Notes under the pieces: generated by a model | The model's input: the letters and a program-made list of their open reading frames with translations, nothing else | What the model was told of the DNA's origin: nothing | The model's database searches: none | Shown: piece after piece, positions 7,226 to 17,319 of the stretch | Position numbering within the stretch: position 1 is the stretch's first letter | Layout: every line of letters begins with the position of its first letter | Position numbers and translations under genes: made by a program | DNA from: Phycisphaera sp. | GTDB taxonomy: Bacteria; Planctomycetota; Phycisphaerae; Phycisphaerales; Phycisphaeraceae | Length of the DNA: 64,000 bases | Direction: 5' to 3' | Assembly (NCBI GenBank): GCA_016125215.1 | Contig: WGMF01000006.1 | Span: 1 to 64,000 of the forward strand

Positions 7226-8938
7226 ATGACATACACGAAGAGGCACCGCCTTTATATGTATGTCTTGCTCTTGATTGTCTCTGTTGCGGGACGCACCCTT
7301 GCCGGTTCTCTACCTATGAAACCCAATATCATCCTGATCCTCACGGACGATCAAGGCTACGGAGACTTGAGTCTTCACGGCAACCCCATCCTCAAAACCC
7401 CCAACATGGACCTTCTGGGAAGCACAGGTGTCCGCTTTGACAACTTTGTCGTCTCGCCCTCGTGTTCCCCCACGCGGTGTGCTCTGTTGACGGGGATGTA
7501 TCCCTTCAAATCCGGGGTCACCCACACCATCCAGGGACGAGAACGGATGAGCTTGAAGTCCGTGACGCTGCCGCAGGTGCTCAAGCGTGGCGGTTACACA
7601 ACCGGGATGTTCGGCAAATGGCACCTGGGGATGTCAGACGAGTTTCTCCCACAGAATCGCGGGTTCGATGTCGCGGTGATGACCCAGGGGGACAGTCAGA
7701 ACAGTCACTTCAACCCCACGCTGGTCAGGAACGGCAAACCGGAAGAGCACGAAGGCTTCCGTACAGACATCCTCTTCAACGAAGCCATGCGTTTCATGAA
7801 GTCCAACAAGGACGGGCCGTTCTTTTGTTACCTGTCCACCTATTCGCCCCATGCGCCCCTGAAAGTTCCCGAGCAATACAAGAAGCCGTTCGAGGGCAAG
7901 GTCTCCGACGAGGAAGCCACGTTCCTGGGGATGGTTTCCAATATCGATGAGAACATCGGGAGACTGCTGGCCTATCTGGATGAATCAGGGCTTCGCAAGA
8001 ACACGCTGGTCATCCTGGTCAACGACAACGGCGGGACCTATGGCGTCGATGTCTGGAACGCCCACATGCGAGGGCACAAGGGCGGTGCATGGAACGGGTC
8101 CATCCGTGCGCTGTCGTTCTGGAACTGGAAAGGCCAGCTCAAGCCAAGCGTCGTGAATGATCTGGCCGGTCACATCGACGTTCTGCCCACGCTGGCTGAA
8201 ATTGCGGGGGTCTCTCTTGAAGAAGATCACCGGCAGAAACTTGATGGATTCAGCCTCGTTCCGATGCTGGAGGGTGAGCCTTCACCGGACCCCGAACGCA
8301 TCATCATCCACCACCTTGGCCGATGGTTTTCGGGTCAAGGAGATATGCATCAATACGCCATGTGCGGGGTTCGGTACAAGAACTTTCACATGGTTCGCAG
8401 CACCCCCTGTCAGAATGAATATTGCCGCGGCGAGTGCCGGTTCGTGCGAAGAATCCACATCGGCAGCATCCCCGGGACCTACTCGAAGAACGGGCTTTTC
8501 CACTTTGCCCAGACACCGTTTGACCGCTGGGCGCTCTTCGACGTGAGCCGGGACGTTTCCGAGGAACACGACATCGCGGAACAGAACCCGCAGATCGTTG
8601 CCAGGCTGGCATTGGACTACGACCTGTGGTGGGAAAAGGTCTCCGCCGATTTCCCACGCATGACCGAAATAACTTTTACCGGGAAGCTCGAACAGGTCGG
8701 CCACGGCAAGGTCTACCGCCTGACCACCCCGGACGGCAAGGTGATTCCTCTCGAGCAGCCCGGTCTCCACGAACCCACGGGATGGACCCGGGACAGGGTG
8801 CCCGACCTTGCCACTTTCAGCGGGAAGCATGTCGAGATCAAGGCCCTTGCCTTCAGAAAGCAAGCAGACAATGAACTGGATATCTGGCGCGTGACGAAGA
8901 TCGAATCGCCAGAGGCAACAGAGGAGCAAGAGCAATGA
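7226..8938 (+). CDS. secreted sulfatase (formylglycine type) with extra C-terminal domain
   Basis: A 570-residue type I sulfatase. ATG 7226 is chosen because AGGAAA precedes it and a signal peptide (about 1-29) follows; the open frame upstream is not protein-like. NIILILTDDQGYGD gives metal-binding Asp residues. CSPTR at codons 80-84 is the motif whose Cys is converted to formylglycine. GKWHLG and NDNGG are further active-site motifs. A roughly 75-residue C-terminal domain (about 490-560) follows the sulfatase fold and recurs as a broken copy at 10865-11073. The stop overlaps the start of the next gene (ATGA). The likely role is removing sulfate esters from the target glycan outside the cytoplasm. 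Confidence 0.92.
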   Translation: MTYTKRHRLYMYVLLLIVSVAGRTLAGSLPMKPNIILILTDDQGYGDLSLHGNPILKTPNMDLLGSTGVRFDNFVVSPSCSPTRCALLTGMYPFKSGVTHTIQGRERMSLKSVTLPQVLKRGGYTTGMFGKWHLGMSDEFLPQNRGFDVAVMTQGDSQNSHFNPTLVRNGKPEEHEGFRTDILFNEAMRFMKSNKDGPFFCYLSTYSPHAPLKVPEQYKKPFEGKVSDEEATFLGMVSNIDENIGRLLAYLDESGLRKNTLVILVNDNGGTYGVDVWNAHMRGHKGGAWNGSIRALSFWNWKGQLKPSVVNDLAGHIDVLPTLAEIAGVSLEEDHRQKLDGFSLVPMLEGEPSPDPERIIIHHLGRWFSGQGDMHQYAMCGVRYKNFHMVRSTPCQNEYCRGECRFVRRIHIGSIPGTYSKNGLFHFAQTPFDRWALFDVSRDVSEEHDIAEQNPQIVARLALDYDLWWEKVSADFPRMTEITFTGKLEQVGHGKVYRLTTPDGKVIPLEQPGLHEPTGWTRDRVPDLATFSGKHVEIKALAFRKQADNELDIWRVTKIESPEATEEQEQ

Positions 8939-10809
8939 TGATCAAAGCAACAACAAGTCTGTTATCAGCAGCACTGATGGTCTTCGCGATGACGAACGTG
9001 GGACTATGTTCTGACTACTTCGTGGCACCGAATGGCTCGGATGAAAACGCGGGAACGCAGGCCGCGCCGTTCAAGACGATCCAGAAGGCCGCTTCGATCA
9101 TGCAACCGGGCGACCGCTGCCTGATCCGCGAGGGGACGTATCGAGAGACGGTGACGCCAGCTCATTCGGGTAAGGACAACGCCCCAATCACGTTCGAAGC
9201 GTTCAAAGACGAGAAGGTGACGGTCAGCGGTGCCGACGTGATCACCGGTCCTTGGAAGGCATACAAGGCAGACATCGTCACCGCACCCATGCCCTGGACG
9301 CTCGGCCCCGGCAGGGACATGGTATTTGTCAACGGCAAGGTCGTGATCCAGGGGCGTCAGCCCAACACCCACACCGCCGCGAACCGTGTGGGTAACAGGC
9401 AGGCAGCCCCGTTCAATCCTCCGGACATTGATCTGCCGCCGATGTGGATGACCCTGGGCGATTTTGTCGTCACCCTGAACTCTCCGGATATCACCAGCAC
9501 CAGTGACCTCAACCAGGATCAGGAAGATTACTGGAAAGGTGCGCTCTACGTGGGCTGGCACGAGTGGGGCTGGTGCACGCAATCAGCCGAAGTGGAGTCC
9601 TCGCGCAAAGGCGTCATCACCGTCAAGAACAAGACCGAGCAATGGTGGCACCCGGACTTCGCTCCGAGATATCGCTTCAATCATCACGTGGGCTACCTGA
9701 CCGGCCACCTCAACGCCGTGGATGTACCCGGTGAGTGGCACAACCAGGATGGCCAACTCTACCTGATCCCGCCCGACGGTCTTGACCCGTCCAAAAACGT
9801 GGTCGAAGCCAAGAAGCGACAACTGGCTTTCGATCTCACGGACAGGGATTTCATAGTACTCAAGGGGCTGAGAATCTTTGCTTCATCGGTGACGATGAAC
9901 AACGCCAACAACTGTGTGATTGATAGTTGTCGGATGTCCTTTGTCAGCCATTACACAACCTTTCAGGATGCAGGCAATGGATACATTGATGGCGACTGGG
10001 GCTATGGGCGACTGAAGAAGGACCAGTCGGTGCGCGAGGAACCCGGCCCGCCGCAAAGAGGCGAGGTCGGGGTCTACGTCGGAGGCAAAGACAATGTCAT
10101 CAAGAACTCTGTGATCAAGTACAGCGCTGGTGCGGGGGTCTTCCTGGCGGGACTTCGCACGACGGTCACGAACAACATCATCCATGACTGTGGCTATGCC
10201 GGCACCTATGTCGGCTGTGTCTATATCACCCTGGAGCCATGGACGCGGGATCCCGAACAGAAGGGCGTGCGGGGAGGCCACAAGGTCACATACAACGAAA
10301 TCTACAACACCAGTCGGGCACTGATCACTTTCGGGACTTTCACAGCGAAGCCACCGACCAGCTACGACGCCATGGAGGTCAAATACAACCGCCTGCACAA
10401 CGCCGGGATCACCGCCAGTGATACCGGGGCGATCTACTCCTTCGGCGCTTCCATGGGGACCGAGGAACAACGGACGCAGGTGAGCCACAACCTGATCTTT
10501 GACTCGTTCAGCCCTTCGTGGGTTGGGCTTTGCTACCCCGACAACTACAGCTTCAACATCGATTACCACGACAATGTTCTGTGGTTGAGCAGCCGGTCTC
10601 GTAAGCCCCGGGGATTCGAATTCCTCAAATCCAATCAACCCAACAACGCCAAATACTTCAATAATACCGAGATGAAAACCCCCTATGACGGCGGCGTGGA
10701 TGGGTTGAAGGATTCCGACTACCCCGGCGGGAAAATGTTCAGGACAGGCCCCACTATCAAGGATGAGCCGGACGCATGGCATCCGTATCCCTGGCATCAA
10801 CAGAGGTGA
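8935..10809 (+). CDS. secreted right-handed beta-helix protein (DUF1565-type)
   Basis: A 624-residue protein with a signal peptide (about 1-26, ending GLC). It opens with DYFVAPNGSDENAGTQAAPF, then TIQKAASIMQPGD and a parallel beta-helix extending through most of the chain (FIVLKGLRIFASSVTMNN, VTNNIIHDCGYAGTYVG, VKYNRLHNAGITASDTGAIY). The fold is that of polysaccharide lyases and hydrolases; no catalytic set can be assigned by eye. It starts inside the stop codon of the sulfatase, so the two are almost certainly co-translated. It is distantly similar in layout to the beta-helix protein at 5361. Confidence 0.75.
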   Translation: MMIKATTSLLSAALMVFAMTNVGLCSDYFVAPNGSDENAGTQAAPFKTIQKAASIMQPGDRCLIREGTYRETVTPAHSGKDNAPITFEAFKDEKVTVSGADVITGPWKAYKADIVTAPMPWTLGPGRDMVFVNGKVVIQGRQPNTHTAANRVGNRQAAPFNPPDIDLPPMWMTLGDFVVTLNSPDITSTSDLNQDQEDYWKGALYVGWHEWGWCTQSAEVESSRKGVITVKNKTEQWWHPDFAPRYRFNHHVGYLTGHLNAVDVPGEWHNQDGQLYLIPPDGLDPSKNVVEAKKRQLAFDLTDRDFIVLKGLRIFASSVTMNNANNCVIDSCRMSFVSHYTTFQDAGNGYIDGDWGYGRLKKDQSVREEPGPPQRGEVGVYVGGKDNVIKNSVIKYSAGAGVFLAGLRTTVTNNIIHDCGYAGTYVGCVYITLEPWTRDPEQKGVRGGHKVTYNEIYNTSRALITFGTFTAKPPTSYDAMEVKYNRLHNAGITASDTGAIYSFGASMGTEEQRTQVSHNLIFDSFSPSWVGLCYPDNYSFNIDYHDNVLWLSSRSRKPRGFEFLKSNQPNNAKYFNNTEMKTPYDGGVDGLKDSDYPGGKMFRTGPTIKDEPDAWHPYPWHQQR

Positions 10810-10864
10810 CGTTGACGCCAGGACAGGCGTACATCGCTATGGGGCGGACGATGCGCAAGCGCCC

Positions 10865-11073
10865 TGACCGGCGAGGTGATCCCCCTCACGCAACCCGGTC
10901 TCCACGAAAGGACGGGATGGACTCAAGACAGGGTGCCCGACCTTGCCCCGTTTAGTGGGAAGCATGTCGAGATCAAGGCCCTGGCGTTCAGGATGCAGGC
11001 CGACAATGAGTTAGTCATCTGGCGCGTAACACAGATTCAAGCCCGAACAATCATGGAGATGCAAGCGCGTTGA
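10865..11073 (+). pseudogene. detached copy of the sulfatase C-terminal domain
   Basis: The translation of about 10865-11073 (LTGEVIPLTQPGLHERTGW, then DRVPDLAPFSGKHVEIKALA and IWRVTQIQ) closely matches the C-terminal domain of the sulfatase at 7226-8938 (VIPLEQPGLHEPTGW, DRVPDLATFSGKHVEIKALA, IWRVTKIE). No sulfatase core precedes it and no convincing start codon or ribosome site is present. It is best read as the remnant of a duplicated sulfatase gene or domain. Confidence 0.7.
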
Positions 11074-11136
11074 AACAGGAAGACTGACAACTGGGCCGAA
11101 ACGACAATGAATCTATAACTTGAGAGAACCTACATC

Positions 11137-13539
11137 ATGAAGCACTCACGGCACCAAGCATGGACCATACTAATCTTATGGCTCACGATCTCATTGGCCG
11201 CTCTACCTGCGCAAGCCGATCCTACTGGCGATGTGTATGCCCATCGGCTCTGGTCCGACAAGCCCTTGGCGGTGCCCGAAAAGATCGCTGAAAACCTGCG
11301 GTATCTGGACAAATTCTGGTCAGAGAACGTCTACCCGATGGGCAACGGTCGGATGGGTTTCACGGTGTTCGGCGACCCGGCGCAGGAACGCATCCAGTTC
11401 AACGAAGACTCGCTGTGGGTCGGCAACGAAGACCACACCGGGGGCTATCAACCGTTCGGTGATATCTATGTGCAACTCGGGCATGACCACTACAATCACT
11501 ATCTTCGCGAGCTTGATATCAGCCGGGCGGTGCAGACCGTGACCTACGAATCCGGGGGCGTGAACTTCAAACGCGAATACTTTGCAAGCTACCCGGCCCA
11601 GGCGTGCGTCATCCGTTTCACGGCGGACAAGCCCGGCTCACTGTCGGGCGAGGTCTGGCTCGATTCGATGCACCGATCCAAAATCGCGGCTGACCAGGGG
11701 CAGTCGCCCCAAGCCATGGCCGCCATCAAAACGACGGCGAATGACCGCACCCTCACTCTGACCGGCCAAAGCAAGGACCTCTTCTGGTGGTCACAACTGC
11801 TTCGCAAAGGGCTTCGGGGGCGTGAGTATGCGAGCGACCAGATCATCAACCTCGACTACGAAGCGCAGGTTCGCGTGCTCAACGAGGGCGGCAGGCTCAC
11901 CGTCAGAGGCGACCACATTGTTTTCAATAACTGCGACAGCGTGACGCTGTTGCTCGATGCGGATACGAACTACGTCAACCAGCGCGACAAGGGCTGGCGA
12001 GGCGAACACCCCCACGCCCGGATCACCGCGCAACTCGACGTGGCGTCAGGGCAGACGTATGAGCAGTTGCTCAAAGCACACATGGAGGATTACAAGAATC
12101 TGTACGATCGATTTTCCATCGACCTGGGTTCGTCCTCCGTGGAGAGGCGTAAGCTCCCGACGGCAGAGCGGGTGAGCACCTACACCCCAGGCAACGATCC
12201 CGAGCTTGAAGCATTGCTGTACCGGTACGCGCGTTACCTGATGGTCAGTTGCTCCCGCCCCGGGCACGGTGGCCTGCCGGCCAACCTGCAGGGCCTGTGG
12301 CTGTTCCACCTGCGACCGGCGTGGCTTTGCGACTACCACACCGACATCAATCTCCAGATGAACTACTGGTTTGTCGATCAGGCCAACCTATCCGAGTGTT
12401 TTATGCCGTTGGCCGAGTGGCTCGACTCGATCCGCGAGGTCCGCAAGGAAGAGACACGCAAGGTGCTCGGTGCCCAGCGCGGCTGGCTGATGCGATCCGA
12501 GAACGGCATCTTCGGCGGCTCAACCTATTACTTCCAGAAAGGCGATTCCGCATGGATTTCACAGAACCTCTGGGACCACTACGCCTTCACGCGGGACAAA
12601 GAGTATCTCCGTCATTACGCCTACCCGATCATGAAGGAGATCAGCCAGTTCTGGCTCGACCACCTCAAAGAGCTTCCGAACGGCACACTGGTCGTGCCCG
12701 ACGGGACTTCCCCGGAGCAGGGCCCCCGGAAGGATGAAAAGACCGGTCGAACCACGATTGTGGAAGGACTGCGCACCCACCTCGACGGGGTGTCGTATGA
12801 CCAGCAACTCTGTTGGGACCTGTTCAATAACACCATCGAAGCCGCTGAAGCGCTCGGGGTGGATGACAACATGCGTGTTGAGTTGAAGACGAAGCGAGAC
12901 AAATTACTGGGACCGCAGATCGGACGGTGGGGCCAACTGCAGGAGTGGATGGAAGACGTCGACGACCCGAAGAACCAGCACCGCCACGCCAGCCACATGA
13001 TCGCGGTCTTCCCAGGTCGGCAGATCAACCCGACCACCACGCCGAAGTTCGCCGAGGCGGCCAAGGTGAGCCTTATCGCAAGAGGTAACGGCGCCACGGG
13101 CTGGAGCAAGGTCTTCAAGGCCTGCGTCTATGCCCGTCTGTTGGAGCCGGAGCGAGCTTACAGCCTGATCGCTGACGTGCTCCAGACCAAGTGTCACGGC
13201 AACCTCTGGACGACGCACCCCCCATTCCAGATCGACTGCAACTTCGGCTACGCCGCCGCGGTCAACGAGATGCTGGTGCAGTCACACATGGGGGATATCC
13301 ACCTGCTGCCCGCGCTGCCCAAGGCCTGGCCAAACGGCAGCGTCAGAGGCATGCGCGTGCGCGGGGGCTTTGAGCTGGATTTGGATTGGGCCGACGGGCG
13401 ACTCAAGCGCGCGACCCTCCGCAACGTCGCCAGTGACAGCGGCAAGTGCGTGGTGAGGTACCTCGACCAGACCCTCCCCATGACCGTTGCCCGCGACAGC
13501 AGCGTGTCCGTCCCCTTCCCGACCGATTCACGACCATGA
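11137..13539 (+). CDS. GH95 family glycoside hydrolase (alpha-L-fucosidase or alpha-L-galactosidase)
   Basis: An 800-residue protein, the usual GH95 length, with a signal peptide (about 1-27, ending PAQA). The N-terminal beta-sandwich contains PMGNGRMGFTVFG and IQFNEDSLWVG. The (alpha/alpha)6 barrel contains RPGHGGLPANLQGLW, HTDINLQMNYW (402-412 or so), TSPEQGP with the expected catalytic acid Glu527, and QIDCNFG near the C-terminus. In studied GH95 enzymes the NIN triad supplies two active-site Asn; here it reads DIN (Asp403, Asn405). The enzyme should release terminal alpha-1,2-linked fucose or a related sugar by inversion. It follows the beta-helix/sulfatase genes and precedes the PDZ/toroid protein. 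Confidence 0.9.
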   Translation: MKHSRHQAWTILILWLTISLAALPAQADPTGDVYAHRLWSDKPLAVPEKIAENLRYLDKFWSENVYPMGNGRMGFTVFGDPAQERIQFNEDSLWVGNEDHTGGYQPFGDIYVQLGHDHYNHYLRELDISRAVQTVTYESGGVNFKREYFASYPAQACVIRFTADKPGSLSGEVWLDSMHRSKIAADQGQSPQAMAAIKTTANDRTLTLTGQSKDLFWWSQLLRKGLRGREYASDQIINLDYEAQVRVLNEGGRLTVRGDHIVFNNCDSVTLLLDADTNYVNQRDKGWRGEHPHARITAQLDVASGQTYEQLLKAHMEDYKNLYDRFSIDLGSSSVERRKLPTAERVSTYTPGNDPELEALLYRYARYLMVSCSRPGHGGLPANLQGLWLFHLRPAWLCDYHTDINLQMNYWFVDQANLSECFMPLAEWLDSIREVRKEETRKVLGAQRGWLMRSENGIFGGSTYYFQKGDSAWISQNLWDHYAFTRDKEYLRHYAYPIMKEISQFWLDHLKELPNGTLVVPDGTSPEQGPRKDEKTGRTTIVEGLRTHLDGVSYDQQLCWDLFNNTIEAAEALGVDDNMRVELKTKRDKLLGPQIGRWGQLQEWMEDVDDPKNQHRHASHMIAVFPGRQINPTTTPKFAEAAKVSLIARGNGATGWSKVFKACVYARLLEPERAYSLIADVLQTKCHGNLWTTHPPFQIDCNFGYAAAVNEMLVQSHMGDIHLLPALPKAWPNGSVRGMRVRGGFELDLDWADGRLKRATLRNVASDSGKCVVRYLDQTLPMTVARDSSVSVPFPTDSRP

Positions 13540-13621
13540 ACCCGTACGTTGCCTGATGCAACAACTGATTAGAACCCCCCCCGGCCAACCCGGTCAACCC
13601 CGCCAACCCCGCGAGAATCCG

Positions 13622-16600
13622 ATGAAATACATGGTCACCACCGTCATCGTCGCAGCGATCACCGGCATCACCGGCATCACCGGCAACGCGATTGCGCAGT
13701 CCTTCTATAACGACGAGCCGCCGTTGTTCTCGATGCGGCCGGACCCCGAGAAGTCGCTTTACAACCTGACGGAATTCGGGCCGGTCGGCATGAGCATCGA
13801 CCTGATCCAGCCGGCGTTCACGATGAAGATCAAGAGCATCGATCCCGGCTCGCCCGCGGAGAAGGCCGGCCTCAAACCCGGGCTGATCATTCATACTATC
13901 AACGGTCAGAAGCTTGCCGACATCGACCCGCGCATCCAACTGGGCAACCTCATCACCAAGACCGAGGCCGGCGACGGCAAAATGAAGATGGTCGTCTCGG
14001 ACACGCCCGACGGCGAAACGCGCCAGGTCGTGGTGCAGCTGCAGGTGCTCGGCGCGTACAGCGACACCTGGCCCTTGAACTGCCCCAAGTCCGACAAGAT
14101 CGTTCGCAACTTCGCCCAGTACATCAAGGCGGGCGGCGACCAGGGGTTTGGCAGCTTAGGCATGTTGTTTCTGCTCTCGACCGGTGATGAGAGCGACCTG
14201 GAGCATGTCCGCCGGTGGGCGCGGAGCAGGCCGACCCACATCGAGGGTTTCCACACGTGGAACGCGGGTCTGGGCAATCTGGCGATGTGTGAGTATTACC
14301 TTCGCACCGGCGACGAGCAGGTGCTGCCCGCGATTCAGGCCGTCGCCGACAACATTGTCCAAGCCGAGAACCACGGCGGGTGGGGCAACCGTGCGCCGAT
14401 CGCGCACCTGGATTACGGCGGGGGCGGCGGGCACCTCAACGCCGGCGGCGTGCACGCGGCGACGATGCTGATCCTTGCCAAGTTGTGTGGCGCGAAAATC
14501 CCCGATGAATCGCTCAACCGCGTGGTCCAGCATTTCTACCGATGGGCGGGACGCGGCAACATCTCCTACGGCAATAACAAGCCCGAGGGGAGCTACACCG
14601 ACAACGGCAAGAACGGCGGGTTTGCCTACATGATGGCGGCGGCCGCGGCGCTGACGCCCGAGGGGGAAGAATCGATCTACGCCAGGGCGCGGGATGTCAG
14701 CGCACTGTTCAGCTTCACGAGCACTTCGTTCCTGTTGCACGGGCACACCGGCGGCGGGATCGGTGAGGTCTGGCGCTCCGCCGCGATGGGCCTGCTGCAC
14801 GACAAGCAGCCGGTGCTCTACCACAACTTCATGGATGCGCGACGTTGGCACTATGAGATGTCCCGCCGGTTCGACGGCAGTTTTGCGATCCTCGGCGGCG
14901 ACCGTTACGACAACACCTCCTGGGGCGCGGGCTATGCGTGGTCCTACACCGTGCCACGCAAGACGCTGGTCCTCACCGGCGCGAAGAGCAAGTACGCCAA
15001 ACCGTTCAAGCTGCCCGATCGCCCGTGGGGCACTGCGGAAGACGACGATTTTGTCACCACCCAGCCGATCGCTTATCACGACGGCACACGCCCGGACTTC
15101 TCCCACGAGACCCAGGCGACCGGCGGGGGCATGGCGCTGCTGGATGTCCGCAAAGAAGACCTCACCGATGAGCAGCTCAACCGATACATCCGACACCCCA
15201 CGATCATCACACGCACCTACTTCGCCGAGCAGATCGCCGCGAAGGGTCCGGGCTTTGTGCTCGGGTTGCTCAACGATAAAGACGCCCGCCTGCGTCGCCT
15301 GGCGCTCGACACCTGTGTCACGAGCCGTGGTGAAGTCAAGATGATTGACGACGCCATCATCGACCGTGTGCTGAAGATGATCGCCGACCCGGAGGAGTCG
15401 CTGTTTGTCAAGGAAGCGGCGCTGCGGTTGATGGCACACGCGCCAACTGACACGCTGGTCAAGAACATCGACCTGCTCGTGCCTTACCTCAACGATGATG
15501 AGTGGTGGCTGCAGGTCTCCGCGATGGAAGCGCTCGGCCCCGTTGCGGCGGACGGACGTGTTTACAAGAAGGTCCTGCCCGCGCTGGGACAAGCGTTAAG
15601 GAACAATCATCTTCAGGCTCTCTGCGGCCCGCTCTATTGGGGCGCGATGGGCAAGAGCCTGAGCGGGGCAAGCCCGGAGGTCGCGGCGCTGGCGCTCTCG
15701 ACGCTCAAAGATTCGTATGTGAATTACGCCGAATACGAGCACCCGATGAAAGAGGTTGCCAACCGGATCAACCCCGGCATGCGCGAGATGATCGCCAGGA
15801 CGATCACCGAAGTGCCCGGGGGTTACGACGCGCTCTACGAGGTGGCCGGGAATCAGGGCTCGGGCCGGGCGCTGCCCTACGAAGACTTCTACCTCAACGC
15901 CGACACCAGCAAGTTCAGCCCCGAGCTGCATGAGGCGGTCAACGAAATCATCAAGACCCGGTTGATCCCGCGATACATCGCCGAGAACCGTGAATACCTG
16001 CTCAAGGAAAAGGCAAGCGAGGCAATCCCGTGGAGCGCTTACTACGGCGATGACGGTCACGCACGCATGATCGGCCTGGTCGATCTCTACAACAAGATCG
16101 GCGTCCACGACTACGACTATCACGACTTCGGGCCCGACCCACTCACGATGAGTTGGTACTACTACACCTTTGATCCATCCGACCTTTTGCCGTGGGACAG
16201 GCCGGTGAACCGGTACCGCCCGGTCGAACTGCCCGCCGGGATGGAGAACTGGCACGACTTGAACTTCGACCCCAAGGCCGCGGGCTGGAAGATCGGCCTG
16301 CAGCCCTTCGGTGCTGTCAATGGTGAAAAACAAATCGTGGCGATGAGTGGCAGCTACGTGCGCATCGGGCCCGACAAGTGCCCGTTGAACTTCTGCCGAC
16401 ACGGCGAAGAGATCAAGACCTTGTGGGACAAGGAAGTGCTGCTGTTGCGTGGCAAGTTCAAGTTCCCCGAGTTCAAAGAGGGCTACCGCTACCGCCTGGT
16501 GTACGGCGGGATGTCGCACATGGGCCGGGGCGAGGGCTACAAACTCTATATCAATGGAAACGAGTTCCAGGAGCGCGACCAAGGGATGCCCAAGCGCGCC

Positions 16601-17209
16601 GGGGGCACGCCGGTGGGCAAGCTCATCGACAAGTCCATGTGGCCGACCTTCAGCGGCAAGGAGGTCGACATCGGCCAAATCAGCTTCATGAACATCCACA
16701 ACGGGGTGAAGGAGCGTCACCTGATGATCTGGCTGCAGGAAATGAAGCTGCCGCCGCTGGGCGATGAACAGATCATCGGGTCGGCTACGGTTGCCCGCAT
16801 GACCAGTTCACAATGGCAGGCGCTGCAGGACCCCGACAACAACGACCTGGACCCCAACGAGGGCAAGTTCCTCTGGGACGGTAAGTTCGTGGCAAACCCG
16901 ACGATCGTCGGCCAATGGAAGGCTGTGGGTTATGTCAATAACCGTGAAGAGTTTGATCCCGCCAAGACGAATGTCCCCAACCACGCCAGGATCAAAGCGA
17001 TCACCGTCAAGCCCGATGGCAAGACCGACAACCCGCTGCTGGCCTGGACCGGCGACATCCTGATGGACCTGGAACGCAACGAGGCGCTGAAGATCGTCAG
17101 TCAGCAGATCGAGGGCAAAGCCTTCATGTTCATCGAACAAGGCGGGTTTCAGACTCGATACGGTCCGGATTGGAAGTCACCGTGGATCGTCTTGACTCAC
17201 AGTGAATAA
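13622..17209 (+). CDS. secreted PDZ / alpha-toroid (DUF6288-like) / HEAT-repeat protein
   Basis: A 1195-residue protein. ATG 13622 is chosen because it begins a signal peptide (about 1-25, ending AIAQ); the upstream frame overlaps GH95 and is low-complexity. In order: a PDZ domain (about 45-130, IDPGSPAEKAGLKPGLIIHT), a linker LGAYSDTWPLNCPKS, a helical toroid-like domain (about 150-450) with WNAGLGNLAMCEYYLRTGDE and GGWG motifs, HEAT-like repeats (about 530-760), and a long beta-rich C-terminal region (about 870-1195) that may bind carbohydrate. It is clearly paralogous to the protein at 29560. The toroid fold resembles that of some lyases and glycan-processing enzymes; the activity is unknown. 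Family name DUF6288 is from memory. Confidence 0.72.
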   Translation: MKYMVTTVIVAAITGITGITGNAIAQSFYNDEPPLFSMRPDPEKSLYNLTEFGPVGMSIDLIQPAFTMKIKSIDPGSPAEKAGLKPGLIIHTINGQKLADIDPRIQLGNLITKTEAGDGKMKMVVSDTPDGETRQVVVQLQVLGAYSDTWPLNCPKSDKIVRNFAQYIKAGGDQGFGSLGMLFLLSTGDESDLEHVRRWARSRPTHIEGFHTWNAGLGNLAMCEYYLRTGDEQVLPAIQAVADNIVQAENHGGWGNRAPIAHLDYGGGGGHLNAGGVHAATMLILAKLCGAKIPDESLNRVVQHFYRWAGRGNISYGNNKPEGSYTDNGKNGGFAYMMAAAAALTPEGEESIYARARDVSALFSFTSTSFLLHGHTGGGIGEVWRSAAMGLLHDKQPVLYHNFMDARRWHYEMSRRFDGSFAILGGDRYDNTSWGAGYAWSYTVPRKTLVLTGAKSKYAKPFKLPDRPWGTAEDDDFVTTQPIAYHDGTRPDFSHETQATGGGMALLDVRKEDLTDEQLNRYIRHPTIITRTYFAEQIAAKGPGFVLGLLNDKDARLRRLALDTCVTSRGEVKMIDDAIIDRVLKMIADPEESLFVKEAALRLMAHAPTDTLVKNIDLLVPYLNDDEWWLQVSAMEALGPVAADGRVYKKVLPALGQALRNNHLQALCGPLYWGAMGKSLSGASPEVAALALSTLKDSYVNYAEYEHPMKEVANRINPGMREMIARTITEVPGGYDALYEVAGNQGSGRALPYEDFYLNADTSKFSPELHEAVNEIIKTRLIPRYIAENREYLLKEKASEAIPWSAYYGDDGHARMIGLVDLYNKIGVHDYDYHDFGPDPLTMSWYYYTFDPSDLLPWDRPVNRYRPVELPAGMENWHDLNFDPKAAGWKIGLQPFGAVNGEKQIVAMSGSYVRIGPDKCPLNFCRHGEEIKTLWDKEVLLLRGKFKFPEFKEGYRYRLVYGGMSHMGRGEGYKLYINGNEFQERDQGMPKRAGGTPVGKLIDKSMWPTFSGKEVDIGQISFMNIHNGVKERHLMIWLQEMKLPPLGDEQIIGSATVARMTSSQWQALQDPDNNDLDPNEGKFLWDGKFVANPTIVGQWKAVGYVNNREEFDPAKTNVPNHARIKAITVKPDGKTDNPLLAWTGDILMDLERNEALKIVSQQIEGKAFMFIEQGGFQTRYGPDWKSPWIVLTHSE

Positions 17210-17319
17210 GGATGATCCCTCGAAACAGTGGTCCCAGGCAACGCGCATCGCGGTCAGCCTCTCGGGGCGAATGGCCTACGAGTCTAATCCGGCTCCGGGA
17301 ACACCAAGGAACTCACGAC

